This document shows positions 17,128-34,135 of a DNA stretch of 64,000 nucleotides, in pieces (position 1 is the first letter of the stretch; each line of letters starts with the position of its first letter). The notes under the pieces were generated by a model. The model made no database searches and had not been told where the DNA came from. It saw only the letters and a program-made list of their open reading frames with translations. A program made the position numbers and the translations under genes. Location of the stretch: positions 1,178,001 to 1,242,000 of the forward strand of contig JAPWJX010000003.1 of the NCBI GenBank assembly GCA_028283855.1. The letters run 5' to 3'. The DNA comes from Verrucomicrobium sp. (lineage in GTDB: Bacteria; Verrucomicrobiota; Verrucomicrobiia; Methylacidiphilales; GAS474).

Positions 17128-17970
17128 CTATTCGACGAATTCGAGGGGGCCCTGCTTCGGGATCAGGCCCTTCTTTTCCGCCCGGCTCAGGAATTCCCGG
17201 ATGCCCGCGCGGCCCCGCTCGCCGTAGTCGACGGTCAGCTCGTTCACGTACATGCCGATGAAGTCGTCCGCCAGCTGCGTATCCAGGCCCCGGCCAAAGG
17301 GCAGGGCGTAGTCGACGCCCTCCTTCCGGTGGGCCAGGCCGTAGGAGATGCTTTCCTTGAGGATCTTGGAGAGCTCCTGATTGGTTTCCTTCCCCAGGGC
17401 CTTGCGGACGCCGTTGCCGCCCAGGGGGAGGGGGAGGCCGCCGGTTTCCCGGTGCCACCAGGCGCCCAGGTCCTCGCAGAGGACGAGGCCTTCCTTTTGA
17501 TAGGTCAGCTGCCCTTCATGGATGATGAGGCCGACGTCGGCCCGGCCGTCCTTCACGGCGTCAAAGATCTGGTCGAAGGGGACCTCGATCCAGTCAAACT
17601 GCTCGGCGGTCTGGTCCAGGTAGAGCTGGAGGGCCAGGAAGGCGCTGGTGAGCTTGCCCGGGATGGCGATCTTGGCCTTGGCCAGCTCCTCCTTGGAATA
17701 CATCCGCTTGGCCACCAGGCGGGGGCCGTAGTTGTCCCCCATGCTGGCGCCGCTGGGGAGCAGGGCGTATTTGTCCGAAAGGTAGGCGTAGGCGTGGATG
17801 GAGAAGGCGGTGATGTCCAGCTCTTCCCGGAATGCGCGCTGGTTGAGCGTCTCGATATCCTGGAGCAGGTGCTCGAAGGTGTGGCCGCGGGCGTCGATCT
17901 TGTCCTTGGCCAGGGCGTAGAACATGAAGGCGTCGTCCGGGTCGGGGGAATGGCCGAGGGTAAAATGCAT
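17128..17970 (-). CDS. mqnD: 1,4-dihydroxy-6-naphthoate synthase (futalosine pathway)
   Basis: 280 aa. MqnD converts cyclic dehypoxanthine futalosine to 1,4-dihydroxy-6-naphthoate in the alternative menaquinone route. It begins LGHSPDPDDAFMFYALA, as MqnD does, has FSIHAYAYLSDKYALLPSGASMG and the GLIIHEGQLTY loop with its catalytic histidine, and shows the two-lobed periplasmic-binding-like fold pattern. Presence implies menaquinone-based respiration. No other mqn gene is nearby. Confidence 0.92.
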   Translation of the reverse strand: MHFTLGHSPDPDDAFMFYALAKDKIDARGHTFEHLLQDIETLNQRAFREELDITAFSIHAYAYLSDKYALLPSGASMGDNYGPRLVAKRMYSKEELAKAKIAIPGKLTSAFLALQLYLDQTAEQFDWIEVPFDQIFDAVKDGRADVGLIIHEGQLTYQKEGLVLCEDLGAWWHRETGGLPLPLGGNGVRKALGKETNQELSKILKESISYGLAHRKEGVDYALPFGRGLDTQLADDFIGMYVNELTVDYGERGRAGIREFLSRAEKKGLIPKQGPLEFVE

Positions 17971-18126
17971 GGAAAATGACGATTAGAGCCTGTCCTGCGC
18001 TTTGAAAAGGCCGCGTTGCGCCTAAAAATCCCTCTATAAAGGGGCCCGATTCCTGCTGACGAGTCTATTATGCTCTTGATTCTCAAGGCGTTTGGGACGA
18101 AAATACGACAGATGGAGGATCGCGGC

Positions 18127-18924
18127 ATGAACTATCCCATGAACTCCCGTTTCCTGAAACTTCATAAGGCTCTCCTCCTGGGGGCTGCCTGTTCCCTTCT
18201 TTGGGCGGGAGCGGCATTTGCCGCCGGCAAGCCCTTCTCGATGAAGGTCGGCACGAACGACACCCTTTACGTCTACGACACGGCCGGAAACGTGGTGGCG
18301 ACGCTGCCCACCGGCACCATCGGACGGCAGATCGACATCGATTCCTACTCCTTCCAGGTCAGCTATGGCCGCGACGCGGAGGGGAACCTCTCCGTCATCG
18401 TCACCCCGGCGGGTGAGCATGCCACCCCGCTTTTCTTCACCATGAATGGCCGGGAGGTCAACGTGGACTCCACCGGCGTGGCCACCATGACTCTGGCCGC
18501 CAGCGGGGATGTCCGCGTGGAAGGCGGCGCGCTGGGCGGCGTGCGGGTGGATGGAAACGCGTCCAACGCGCAGGTATCGGCCTCTCCCGCCCCGCTTCCC
18601 GCTTCCGCCGCCGCGGCGGAGGCTGCCGCGTCTCCGGCCGCCGCCCCGGCGGCCACCTCCGCCGGCTCTCCCGGCGCGGTGACGCCCGATTCCATCGTGG
18701 CCCTTTACGCTCCCGCTCCCGCCCTGATCCCGGGGCCGACGAATCAGAAGCCCGACGTTTTTGCCACGCCCTACGGAGCGGAAGGCGCGTTCGATCCCGT
18801 GGCCCCGCCCAGCGCCCTGCCGGTGACTCCGGACGTGCGCACGAATCCTTCCGCCGTGATCGACGGCGCCACCGGCCAGTCGATCAACGTGCCGACGAAT
18901 CCCCCGCCGACCACGCCGATCTAA
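18127..18924 (+). CDS. Secreted Ala/Pro-rich protein
   Basis: 265 aa from the ATG at 18127, chosen because GGAGG lies eight bases upstream and the sequence begins with a clean signal peptide (basic KLHK, hydrophobic LLLGAACSLLWAGAA, cleavage near AFA-AG). The mature N-terminal ~120 residues are beta-rich and look folded (TLYVYDTAGNVVATLPTG, GNLSVIVTPAG). The rest is a long Ala/Ser/Pro linker and a low-complexity tail ending NPPPTTPI. It is probably periplasmic or surface located. Function unknown. Confidence 0.8.
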   Translation: MNYPMNSRFLKLHKALLLGAACSLLWAGAAFAAGKPFSMKVGTNDTLYVYDTAGNVVATLPTGTIGRQIDIDSYSFQVSYGRDAEGNLSVIVTPAGEHATPLFFTMNGREVNVDSTGVATMTLAASGDVRVEGGALGGVRVDGNASNAQVSASPAPLPASAAAAEAAASPAAAPAATSAGSPGAVTPDSIVALYAPAPALIPGPTNQKPDVFATPYGAEGAFDPVAPPSALPVTPDVRTNPSAVIDGATGQSINVPTNPPPTTPI

Positions 18925-18934
18925 CCGGCGTCTG

Positions 18935-19864
18935 CTAGTTGGACGGAGGGGGCGTGTGTTCCCGCCCTTCGGTCTGTCCGGCGGGTTCGATGTGGACGTC
19001 GACCTCCGCGACACCCAGGGAGGATTCGATCAGGCGGTCCTTCACGTCATGGGCGATGGCGTGCCCCTTTTCCACTGTCATCTGCCCGTCGACCTCCACG
19101 TGGATGACGACTTGCAGCTCCAGGCCGCTTTTCCGCACGCGGCATTTCTCGATTCGTTCCACCCCTTTGACCGATTCGGCCAGTTCCCGGATCTTCCGCC
19201 GCAGGGCGGCGGGCGGGGCGGCGTCCAGCATGTCGTCCAAGGAGGGGCCCAGGAGGCGCAGGCCGTTGATCGCCACGATGACGCAGGCCACCAGGGCGGC
19301 CACGCCATCGGCGGCGACGTATTTGGGGCCGCCCAGCAGGGCCACGGAGATGCCGACAAAGGCGGCGATGGAGGTGAGGGCGTCGGCCCGGTGGTGCCAG
19401 GCCTCGTTATGGAGGGAGCGGCTTTGCAGATCCTCGCCCGTGCTCAGGACGCGGCGGGCCAGGAATTCCTTGATGACGATGACGATGGCCAGGACGGGCA
19501 GGGTCAGCCAGTGGGGTTCCGGCCCGGGATGGAGGACCTGCCCGACGCCCTGCACGGCGATGACCAGGGAGGCTCCCAGCAGCGCCAGGGCGACGAGGAA
19601 GCCCGCCAGGGACTCGACCTTCCCGTGGCCGAAGGGGTGGGAGGCGTCCGGAGGCCGGAGGGACTGCCGGAATCCCGCCCAGATAATCAGGGAGGTGAGG
19701 GTATCGGCGGAGGACTCGATGCCGTCGGCAAAGAGGGCGGTGGAGTGGCCCAGGACACCCGCGGTGATCTTCACCGCGGCCAGCGCGGCGTTGACCAGCA
19801 GGCCCAGCGTGGTGAGGAAGAGGGCCCGATGGACGCCGTGTTTTTTGGGATGCGCGGGTTCCAT
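18935..19864 (-). CDS. Cation diffusion facilitator family transporter
   Basis: 309 aa. It is an inner-membrane metal/proton antiporter of the CDF family, likely Zn, Fe or Mn. About six membrane helices occupy residues 14-205. The metal-site residues of helices II and V appear as FADGIESSADTL and HHRADALTS, and HPFGHGKVESLAG is the loop between helices II and III. A cytoplasmic ferredoxin-like domain follows (VEVDGQMTVEKGHAIAHDV). The tail is Pro rich. The substrate cannot be read from sequence with confidence. Confidence 0.93.
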   Translation of the reverse strand: MEPAHPKKHGVHRALFLTTLGLLVNAALAAVKITAGVLGHSTALFADGIESSADTLTSLIIWAGFRQSLRPPDASHPFGHGKVESLAGFLVALALLGASLVIAVQGVGQVLHPGPEPHWLTLPVLAIVIVIKEFLARRVLSTGEDLQSRSLHNEAWHHRADALTSIAAFVGISVALLGGPKYVAADGVAALVACVIVAINGLRLLGPSLDDMLDAAPPAALRRKIRELAESVKGVERIEKCRVRKSGLELQVVIHVEVDGQMTVEKGHAIAHDVKDRLIESSLGVAEVDVHIEPAGQTEGREHTPPPSN

Positions 19865-19881
19865 CGGGCGTTCCTTTCCGT

Positions 19882-21627
19882 TTACTTACCCCGCTTTGGG
19901 GCAAAGTGCAAATCGGTCACCGCGCCCAGGTGGGCGGAGCTGACCTGTTCCGCATACTTGGCCAGGACGCCCCGGGTGTAGCGGGGGGCGGGCGTCTTCC
20001 ACTTCTTTTTGCGGGCGGCCAGCTCCCGGACGGGCACGTCCAGGGCGATGACGCGCTTCTGCGCGTCGATGAGGATGGGGTCCCCGTTCTTCACCAGGGC
20101 CAGTGGGCCCCCGACGTAGGCTTCCGGCGCGATGTGGCCGACGACGAAGCCGTGGCTGCCGCCGGAGAAGCGCCCGTCGGTGATGAGGGCCACGTCCTTC
20201 CCCAGCCCCTTGCCCATGACGGCGGAGGTGGGGGCCAGCATTTCCCGCATGCCCGGGCCGCCGCGCGGCCCCTCATAGCGGACGACGATGACGTCCCCTT
20301 TCTTCACGCGGTTGTCCAGGATGGCGGCCAGGGCCTCCTCTTCCGAGTCGAAGCAGCGGGCCTTGCCGCGGAAGGAGAGGCCCTCCTTGCCGCTGATCTT
20401 CGCCACGGCGCCGTCCGGGGCCAGGTTGCCGCGGAGGACGACGAGGTGGCCGTCCGGCTTGATGGGGTCCTCGAAGGGGCGGATGATGTCCTGCCCGGCG
20501 GGGTAATCGGGGGCGTTCTTCAGGTTCTGGGCCACGGTCTTGCCCGTGACGGTCAGGCAGTCGCCGTGCAGGAGGCCCTTGTCCAGGAGCCGCTTCATGA
20601 GCGGCACCAGGCCGCCGATGCGGCAGAGGGCGGCCATGACGTAGCGGCCGCTGGGCTTCAGGTCGGCCAGGACGGGGACCCGCTTGCCGATGCGGGTGAA
20701 GTCGTCCAGCTCCAGCTTCACCCCTGCGGCGTGGGCGATGGCCAGGAGGTGGAGGACGGCGTTGGTGCTGCCGCCCAGGGCCATGACGACGGTGATGGCG
20801 TTCTCAAAGGCCTTCCGCGTCATGATGTCGCGGGGGCGGATATTTTTGGCGATGAGGGGGATGACGGCGGCGCCGGCGTGGCGGCATTCGTCGACTTTCT
20901 CCTTCGACTCGGCGATGGCCGAAGAGCTGTTCGGCAGGCTCATGCCCAGGGCCTCGATGGCGCAGGCCATCGTGTTGGCGGTGTACATGCCGCCGCAGGA
21001 GCCGGGGCCGGGAATGGCGCACTTTTCGATCGCGTCGAGTTCGGTCTGGGGGATCTTTCCGTTGGCGCGGGCGCCGACGGCCTCAAAGACGTTCACCAGG
21101 TCGATGTCCTTCCCCTTGAAGCAGCCGGGCAGGATGGTGCCGCCGTAGACGAAGACGGCGGGCCGGTTCAGGCGGCCGATGGCCATGAGCGCGCCGGGCA
21201 TGTTCTTGTCGCACCCGCCGACGAAGACCAAGCCGTCCAGGCCCTGGCAGCCGACGACGGTCTCGATCGAGTCGGCAATCACCTCGCGGGAGGCCAGGGA
21301 ATACTTCATCCCTTCCGTACCCATGGAGATGCCGTCGGAGACGGTGATGGTGTTGAAGGAGATGGCCTTGCCGCCCGCCGCGTCGACGCCCCCGGCGGCC
21401 TCTTCGGCCAGCTTGTCCAGGTGGATGTTGCAGGGGGTGACCTCGCTCCAGGCGGAGCCGACGCCGATCAGGTTCTTCTTGAAATCTTCGTGCTGGAAGC
21501 CGGTGGGGTAGAGCATCGAGCGGTTCGGCGCGCGCTCCACGCCGTCGACCACCGAGGCGGAAAAAAGGCGGTGGGCGGGGGGCAGGGGTTTCGTCGGCTT
21601 GCGGCTGGGATCGTCGATGGTTCTCAC
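19882..21627 (-). CDS. ilvD: Dihydroxy-acid dehydratase
   Basis: 581 aa. It catalyses the third step of valine/isoleucine synthesis using an Fe-S cluster. The cluster cysteines lie in GGCDKNMPG and [17 protein letters not shown], and a third conserved stretch is [14 protein letters not shown]. The C-terminal block [19 protein letters not shown] is intact. The start is GTG at 21627, with the usual family beginning ([21 protein letters not shown]) about 18 residues in. It stands alone; no other branched-chain gene is near. Confidence 0.96.
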   Translation of the reverse strand: MRTIDDPSRKPTKPLPPAHRLFSASVVDGVERAPNRSMLYPTGFQHEDFKKNLIGVGSAWSEVTPCNIHLDKLAEEAAGGVDAAGGKAISFNTITVSDGISMGTEGMKYSLASREVIADSIETVVGCQGLDGLVFVGGCDKNMPGALMAIGRLNRPAVFVYGGTILPGCFKGKDIDLVNVFEAVGARANGKIPQTELDAIEKCAIPGPGSCGGMYTANTMACAIEALGMSLPNSSSAIAESKEKVDECRHAGAAVIPLIAKNIRPRDIMTRKAFENAITVVMALGGSTNAVLHLLAIAHAAGVKLELDDFTRIGKRVPVLADLKPSGRYVMAALCRIGGLVPLMKRLLDKGLLHGDCLTVTGKTVAQNLKNAPDYPAGQDIIRPFEDPIKPDGHLVVLRGNLAPDGAVAKISGKEGLSFRGKARCFDSEEEALAAILDNRVKKGDVIVVRYEGPRGGPGMREMLAPTSAVMGKGLGKDVALITDGRFSGGSHGFVVGHIAPEAYVGGPLALVKNGDPILIDAQKRVIALDVPVRELAARKKKWKTPAPRYTRGVLAKYAEQVSSAHLGAVTDLHFAPKRGK

Positions 21628-21729
21628 GGGAGGTTTAGCGTAGCGAGGAGGGCTTCAAACGGGCAAGGCGTTTGGATTAGCCCGAGGGAAAAGGACGGAC
21701 CGCTTCCGACAGGAAAGGCCGGGGGCCGG

Positions 21730-22524
21730 TTATTTTTCAGGAAAGCGGAAGAAACCGCGCGCCGTGGCGGTGGTGGCGGCGCCCAGGTCGGCCAGGGAAA
21801 GGCCCCGCGCGTCGGCGATGGTCTGGGCGATGAGGCGGGTGTGGGCCGGTTCGCACCGCTGGCCGCGGTGGGGGACGGGGGCCAGGTAGGGGCAATCGGT
21901 CTCCACCATGAACTTATCCAGGGGGATCTTCGCTGCCGTTTCCAGGACCCCCTTGCCGTTCTTGAACGTCACGATGCCGGTGAAGGAAACCAGGTGGCCC
22001 AGGGCGAAGAGCTCTTCCGCCTGCGCCGTGGTGCCGCCGAAGCAGTGGTAGACGCCGCGCAGCCGGCCGGTGAATTCCTTGAGGATGGCCAGGGTGTCGT
22101 CCCAGGAATCCCGCTGGTGGATGACGACGTTGAGTTTCGCCTGGGCGGCCATTTCCAGCTGGGCGCGGAAGGCTTCCGCCTGCAGGCGCTTGATTGCGGC
22201 CACCTGCGCGGGGTCTTCCGGCAGCCGGTGGTAGTCGAGGCCGATTTCCCCCACGGCGACGACGCCGGACTGGGCCAGCAGGGGGCGGATCTCCTCCAAT
22301 TCCGCCAGGGAGCCGGGGCCGACGTCGCACGGGTGGATGCCCACGGTGGCCCAGAGGACGCCGGGATACTCCCGCGTGAGGGCAACGCATTTGCGGCTCG
22401 ATTCCAGGCCGGTGCCGATGGCGATGATTTCCGTGACGCCCTGTTCCCGGGCGCGGGCGACGACCTCGCCCCGGTCGGCGTCGAAGTCGGGGTAGTAGAG
22501 GTGCGCGTGCGTCTCGAGGATCAC
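21730..22524 (-). CDS. tatD: TatD family metal-dependent hydrolase (DNase)
   Basis: 264 aa. It is a TIM-barrel hydrolase of the amidohydrolase superfamily; TatD proteins are 3'-5' exonucleases and quality-control enzymes. Metal ligands are visible in ETHAHLYYPDF, VGEIGLDYH, VVIHQRD, YHCFGG and VETDCPYLAP. The first residue of the DTHxH signature is Glu instead of Asp, as in some members. Its ATG overlaps the stop of the upstream TIGR03790 gene by four bases. Confidence 0.93.
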   Translation of the reverse strand: MILETHAHLYYPDFDADRGEVVARAREQGVTEIIAIGTGLESSRKCVALTREYPGVLWATVGIHPCDVGPGSLAELEEIRPLLAQSGVVAVGEIGLDYHRLPEDPAQVAAIKRLQAEAFRAQLEMAAQAKLNVVIHQRDSWDDTLAILKEFTGRLRGVYHCFGGTTAQAEELFALGHLVSFTGIVTFKNGKGVLETAAKIPLDKFMVETDCPYLAPVPHRGQRCEPAHTRLIAQTIADARGLSLADLGAATTATARGFFRFPEK

Positions 22525-24209
22525 GGCTGCTTCCCCAGGCCGGTCAGGGGGATTTTCGGCGGCGGCCCATTGGGCGGGATGCCGCTGTCGGCGTCCGGGG
22601 CGGGGATGCCGCCGGTGCTGTCGATGGATTTGACCATCTTTTGCAGGCCGAAGTAGACGGCCTCGTTCGGGTAGCGGGAGAGCAGGAGGGAGAGGAGGCG
22701 GCGGGCGTCCTTTTCCCGGAAACGGTTTTCATAGGCGGTGGCGGCCTTCATGTTGTTCCGCATCTGGTCTTCCAGGGTGGGGCTCATGTTGAAGGCCCGC
22801 TCGTAGGCCTCCGCCACGCTGGAATTGGCGGGGAGCAGGCTGGGGTCGCTCATGAGGTCGGCGAAGCCTTCCCAGCCGGCGTAGGTCAGGTGGGGATCGG
22901 CGGTCAGGCGGCTGAGGGCGGCGCGGCACTCGTCCAGGTTTCCGGCGGCCAGGGCGGCAGCGGCCTGCTGGACGCGCAGCTCGTCTTTCCAGACGCTCTC
23001 CGGATCGGCCTTGGCGACGGCCTGGTCCAGCGGCACGGCAAAGGGGGTGTAGAGCGGGTCGCCGACGAAGGTGGTCATCCAGGAAAGGACCTTTTGGGAG
23101 GCGTAGGCCGCCTCAATGAAGGAGCTGCCTTGCAGGAGGCGCCGGATGAAGACGTCCCAGTGGGGCATGAAGTCGAGGTAGGGCTCGTAGACCGCGCCCA
23201 TGGTGGCGGCTACGCCCTTGTCGATGAGCGGGCCGCACCAGTTCTTGTCCGTGGAGCGGAGCGTGAAGGCGCCGAAGGAGTGGATGTGGTAGGCGATCGC
23301 CCCGCGCATGAAGACGGAGCCCTTCAGCCCGGGCCGCATGAAGGGGCCGCCCGCGTTTTCCTGGTACCACCCGGCGTAGATGCCGACGTTGCGCCAGGGC
23401 AGGTTTTCCGCGAAGAGGGGGGGCTTGTGGTCCAGGGTGACGAGCCAGCCCGCCTTGGAAAGTTCCCTGGCGCTGTCGACCAGCTGCTTGTCCCCCTGGT
23501 AGTAGCCGGAATTGGAGTCGCCCAGGCCGCGCGCGTCGATGCAGGCGATGCCGGTCAGGCGGTGCTTTTCCGCGTAGAGGGCGTCGTCGATCATGCGGCG
23601 GACGTCTTCCGCCGTGGGGCCGTCCAGGCGGCCCACCAGGATCATCTCCCGCGCGTCGAGGCTGTCGAAGGCCCGCTCGTATCCCAGGAGCTGGTAGGGA
23701 TTCGGCATCGTGGCGATGAGCGGCAGGCCGACGAGGGGGAGGAGGGCCAGCTCCGAGTCGACCGAGGCGGCGTTCGTGTTCAGCTGGCTGTTGGCGGTGG
23801 GGACTTCCTTCACCGTCGGGTCGTTGGCGACCTTGAGCGGGATCCCCTTCATGAGGACGATGCACCAGATGTCGTTGTGCGTCGCCGCTTTGATCGGGAG
23901 GGTCTGGTTGCCGAAGGGGGAGACGCTCTCCTCCAGGGTCATCCACTTCTTGCGCAGGAGGTGGGCGCGGATCGGCTCCTCGATATGGGTGCGGTATTCG
24001 TTCCGGTCGATCTCCTCCGCCGTGGAGCAGCGGATGCCCAGGATGTGGTCCTTCGGGATGCCGCGCTTCTCCGCGTAGTAGCGGGCCAGGGAGGAGCTTT
24101 CCGGCAGGATGTCGTTGTAGACGACGAGGGTGTGGAGCGCCATCGGCTCGGCGCGCAGGGACGGGGCGGCGCAGGCCAGGAGTGCCAGCGCCAGGAGAAA
24201 ACGGGTCAT
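22521..24209 (-). CDS. TIGR03790 family secreted protein
   Basis: About 562 aa from the ATG at 24209 (MTRFLLALALLACAAP); that start overlaps the stop of the metallo-hydrolase gene (ATGA), and an ATG nine bases upstream is the alternative. It has a signal peptide cleaved near LRA-EP. The core (VVYNDILPESSSLARYYAEKRGIPKDHILGI ... NDIWCIVLMKGIPLKV) matches the uncharacterised family defined as TIGR03790. The C-terminal ~150 residues are helical and TPR-like (AAAALAAGNLDECRAALSRL). It is presumably periplasmic. Function unknown. Confidence 0.85.
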   Translation of the reverse strand: MTRFLLALALLACAAPSLRAEPMALHTLVVYNDILPESSSLARYYAEKRGIPKDHILGIRCSTAEEIDRNEYRTHIEEPIRAHLLRKKWMTLEESVSPFGNQTLPIKAATHNDIWCIVLMKGIPLKVANDPTVKEVPTANSQLNTNAASVDSELALLPLVGLPLIATMPNPYQLLGYERAFDSLDAREMILVGRLDGPTAEDVRRMIDDALYAEKHRLTGIACIDARGLGDSNSGYYQGDKQLVDSARELSKAGWLVTLDHKPPLFAENLPWRNVGIYAGWYQENAGGPFMRPGLKGSVFMRGAIAYHIHSFGAFTLRSTDKNWCGPLIDKGVAATMGAVYEPYLDFMPHWDVFIRRLLQGSSFIEAAYASQKVLSWMTTFVGDPLYTPFAVPLDQAVAKADPESVWKDELRVQQAAAALAAGNLDECRAALSRLTADPHLTYAGWEGFADLMSDPSLLPANSSVAEAYERAFNMSPTLEDQMRNNMKAATAYENRFREKDARRLLSLLLSRYPNEAVYFGLQKMVKSIDSTGGIPAPDADSGIPPNGPPPKIPLTGLGKQP

Positions 24210-24999
24210 AAGGCCCATGTCAGGCCATCATAAGCGACCTCGCACCCGGGCGGCAACTCCCCTTCGCGCGCGGCGTGCGATTTGTGATGGGTCAGGTGGG
24301 TCAGGACGGTGCGCCCCGCCCCGATGGCGCGCCCGGCGGCCACGGCCTCCGCCGTGTTCATGTGGGTGGGGTGGAGGTCGTCCCGCAGGCCGTCCAGGTG
24401 ATGGCCAGCTCCACGCCCTGCAGGCGGGCGCGGGCGGCTTCCGGGATTTCCTTGGCGTCGGGAATGTAGGCCAGGAGCTTCCGGCCCTCCCGCTCAATCA
24501 GGAAACCGTGCGTCTCAGCCCGGCCGTGGACGACCCGCAGGGGCCAGACGGTCAGGGTCCCCAGCCGCAGCGGCGCGTCGGGGGGAAAGACGTGGGGCGT
24601 CGTCCGCACGTAGTGGGGCACCTGGATGGAGGTGTCGAAGGCGTAGGAAAAGGTTTGCCGGAGCAGGGCGACGGTCTCGGGGGAGCCGTAGATGTCCAGG
24701 GGGCGCCCGTTGGCCTCGCAAAAGCGGCGCAGATCGTCGTAGCCGAAGACGTGGTCCGCGTGGTTGTGGGTGAAGAGGACGGCCTCCACCCGGCTTACCC
24801 CGGCGGCCAGGCACTGGAGGCGCAGCTCCGGGGTGGTGTCGATCAGGAAGGGGAGGACCCCGTCGTCCACGTAGAGGGAGGAGCGGGTCCGGCGGTCCCG
24901 GGGGTCGGGGGAACGGCAGACCGCGCAGGGGCAGCCGATCATCGGCACCCCCTGGGAGGTGCCGGAGCCTAGGACGGTGACGCGGACGGGAGCGGCCAT
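24206..24999 (-). CDS. PhnP-like MBL-fold metallo-hydrolase with a single-base frameshift
   Basis: It starts MAAPVRVTVLGSGTSQGVPMIGCPCAVC at 24999 and has the metallo-beta-lactamase motif FTHNHADHVFGYDDL, later VVHGRAETHGF, and YIPDAKEIPE, as in PhnP/phosphoribosyl cyclic phosphodiesterase-like proteins. Near base 24398 the frame breaks. In the frame as given it ends at an early stop, while the other frame continues with the expected LDGLRDDLHPTHMNTAEAV ... VLTHLTHHKSHAA to a TGA overlapping the next gene. Adding one G to the GG run at 24397-24398 gives a 264-aa protein with 795 bases, divisible by three. It may be a sequencing error or a real recent inactivation. Confidence 0.82.
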
Positions 25000-25057
25000 G
25001 GGAGGAAATTTTGTTATCAGTTGGCAGGGCGGACCGGAAGCGGTAAATCGGTGTCCC

Positions 25058-26739
25058 ATGCTCAGCGCCCTGCGGATCAAGAACCTGGCCCTCATCGACG
25101 AGCTCCGGTGGGAGCCGGGCGCGGGATTCAATTCCCTGACCGGCGAGACCGGAGCGGGGAAGTCGATCCTGATCGACGCCCTCATGCTTCTGGCCGGAGA
25201 GCGGGCGGACAAGACCCTCATCCGTTCCGGCGCGGAAAGCTGCGCGGTGGAGGCGGAAGTGGCCCTGCGGCCGCCGCTCCTGGCCCGCGTCGGCGCCCTT
25301 CTGGAAGAGATCGGCGCGGAAAGGTGCGAGGACGGCGTCCTCCTCCTCAAGCGGACCCTGGCCGCCTCCGGCGGCCGCCAGTTCGTGAACGGCAGCCCCG
25401 TCACCCTCCAGGGCCTCAAGCGGCTGGGGGATCTCCTGGTCGACGTCCACGGGCCGCACGACCACCAGTCCCTCCTCCGCACGGAGGAGCAGCTCCGCGT
25501 CCTGGACGCTTATGGCAAGACCACCGGCCTGCGGGAGGAAACCGCCCGGGCGTACGAGGCCTGGCGGGAAATCGGCGCGCGCCGCGCCGCCCTGACGCTA
25601 AGCGAGCGGGAGCGGGAGGAAAAACTCGAGCGCCTGCGCCGCCATCACCAGGACATCGAGCAGGCCCGCCTCCAGCCGGAGGAGGACGTCCAGGTGGAGC
25701 GCGACTTCAAGCTGGCCCACCACGCCCGGCAGATCCTGGAGTGGTCCTCCGCCGTCGCCGCCCAGATCAGCGAGGGGGAGGGCGCGGCCCTCACCGCCCT
25801 GGCGCAGGTGGAGCGGACCCTGGCCGCCTGGCAGAAGATCGACCCCGCCGCCGCGGCCTGGGCGGAGCAGAACCACGCCGCCGTGGCCCAATTGCAGGAC
25901 CTGGCCGCGGAGATTTCCTCCTACGCGGAGCGGGTCGACCTGGACGGCGCCCGCCTCCAGCAGCTGGAGGAGCGGATGGGCCTCCTTCATTCCCTTAAGA
26001 AAAAGTACGGCCCCACCCTGGCCGACGTGATCGCCCACGGCGCCGCCGCCGGGGAGGAACTGCGCGCGTTGGAGGCCGGGGACGAAACGCTGGCCCGCCT
26101 GGAAAAGGAAGAGGCGCAGGCCCGCCGCGCCTTGGAGCAGGCCGCCGCCAAGCTCGGCGCGGCCCGGCGGAAGACCGCCCCCGGCCTGGGTGAGGCGGTG
26201 ACGCGGGAGCTGCGCGAGCTGGGCTTCAAGCAGGCCGCCTTCTCCGTTTCCCTAAAGGAGCGGGAGCCCGGCCCGGCGGGCGCGGACGAGATCGAGTTCC
26301 TCTTCGCCCCCAACGTCGGGGAGGGAGCGCAGCCGCTCCGCGCCATCGCCTCCAGCGGTGAGATGGCCCGCGTGATGCTGGCGGTGAAGACGACGCTGGC
26401 GGAGGTCGATTCCGTTCCCATCCTCGTCTTCGACGAGGTCGACGCCAACGTCGGCGGCGAGACGGCCTGGGCCGTCGGGCGGAAGCTGGCCCGGCTGGGG
26501 AAGACCCACCAGGTCCTGGGCATCACCCACCAGCCGCAGGTCGCCGCGCAGGGGGAGCCCCATTTCCACGTGGCCAAGGAAGTGCGGGACGGCCGCACCG
26601 CCACCGCGCTCCAGCGGCTCGACAAGCCGGGCCGCATCACGGAGCTGGCCCGCATGCTCGGCGGCAAGAGCAAGGAGTCGCTGGCCCTGGCCGAGCGGCT
26701 CCTCCAGGGCGAGCCGAAGAAGAAAGAAAAGGCGGCAGC

Positions 26740-26743
<4 letters not shown>
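25058..26743 (+). CDS. recN: DNA repair protein RecN
   Basis: 561 aa. It is an SMC-like ATPase acting on double-strand breaks. Walker A is LTGETGAGKSILIDAL near residue 30; a long coiled-coil region follows (about 150-350); and the C-terminal lobe has the signature SSGEMARVMLAVK and Walker B ILVFDEVDANVGG. The ATG at 25058 gives the canonical start MLSALRIKNLALIDEL. It is divergent from the metallo-hydrolase and ends tail to tail with the AddB-like gene (4-base overlap). Confidence 0.96.
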
Positions 26744-33535
<6,792 letters not shown>

Positions 33536-33539
<4 letters not shown>

Positions 33540-33889
33540 TACGCCCGGCCCTGCTGGGCGTATTGGCCCTGGGCGCCGGCGGTGTAGCGCGTCGCCTGGC
33601 GGAAGAGGCCGGCGTTGCCCGCCTCCGCGATCACCTGGCGGGCCTGCGCCTTGGCCAGTTCCTTTCCGCGGCCCGGGACCATGTCGTCCTTGCCGATGGA
33701 GGTGTCCCGGCAGATCTTGGAAAGGAGGCCGGGGGCGATCGTCTCCCGGGCATGCATGGGGACGGTGGTGCAGCGGCCGTCCGTGTGCTTCATGAAGCGG
33801 TGGCTCCCCTGGGTGCGGGCTTCGGCGAAGCCGTACTCTTCCAAAACTTTGACCAATTCCGGGCCGGTCAGGCGGGCAAAGCGGGCCAT
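33536..33889 (-). CDS. hicA: HicA-type mRNA interferase with C-terminal extension
   Basis: 117 aa. Residues 1-70 are a HicA toxin: TGPELVKVLEEYGF, the catalytic histidine in GSHRFMKH, and VPMHARETIAPGLLSKICRD, a double-stranded RNA-binding-like fold. HicA proteins usually end here; an extra ~47 residues, rich in Gln, Ala and Gly (GKELAKAQARQV ... GAQGQYAQQGRAY), follow. It starts one base after the hicB stop codon, so antitoxin comes first in the operon. The stop overlaps that of the kinase-MurQ gene on the other strand. Confidence 0.88.
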
Positions 33890-33890
33890 C

Positions 33891-34094
33891 TTACACCTCC
33901 ACTTTCTCGATGCCGATGAAGGCCGGATCGTGCGCCGCCTTTCCCATGCCCAGGCAGAGGTGGATCGCCTCGTGGACGCGCTCCCGCAGGCTTTCTAAAG
34001 AATCGGCCTGCGTGTGGCAGCCCCGCAGGGCGGGCACCGTGGCCAGATAGACCCCTTCGGGGTCGCGTTCGATCAGGACGGCAAACTCGGTCAT
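33891..34094 (-). CDS. hicB: HicB-type antitoxin (short form)
   Basis: 67 aa. It has the partial RNase H fold typical of HicB: AVLIERDPEGVYLATVPALRGCHTQADSLESLRERVHEAI. The C-terminal DNA-binding domain of long HicB proteins is lacking, so autoregulation must work differently or need the complex. It is followed after one base by hicA. The stop TAA is at 33891-33893. Confidence 0.9.
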   Translation of the reverse strand: MTEFAVLIERDPEGVYLATVPALRGCHTQADSLESLRERVHEAIHLCLGMGKAAHDPAFIGIEKVEV

Positions 34095-34135
34095 GCGGGG
34101 AGAAAAGCAGGGCGCATACCAAGTCGCCAGGATGG

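Noticed and set aside
18016-18040. Promoter TTGCGC ... TATAAA before the secreted protein at 18127
   Set aside because: The spacer is 13 bases, too short for a standard promoter.
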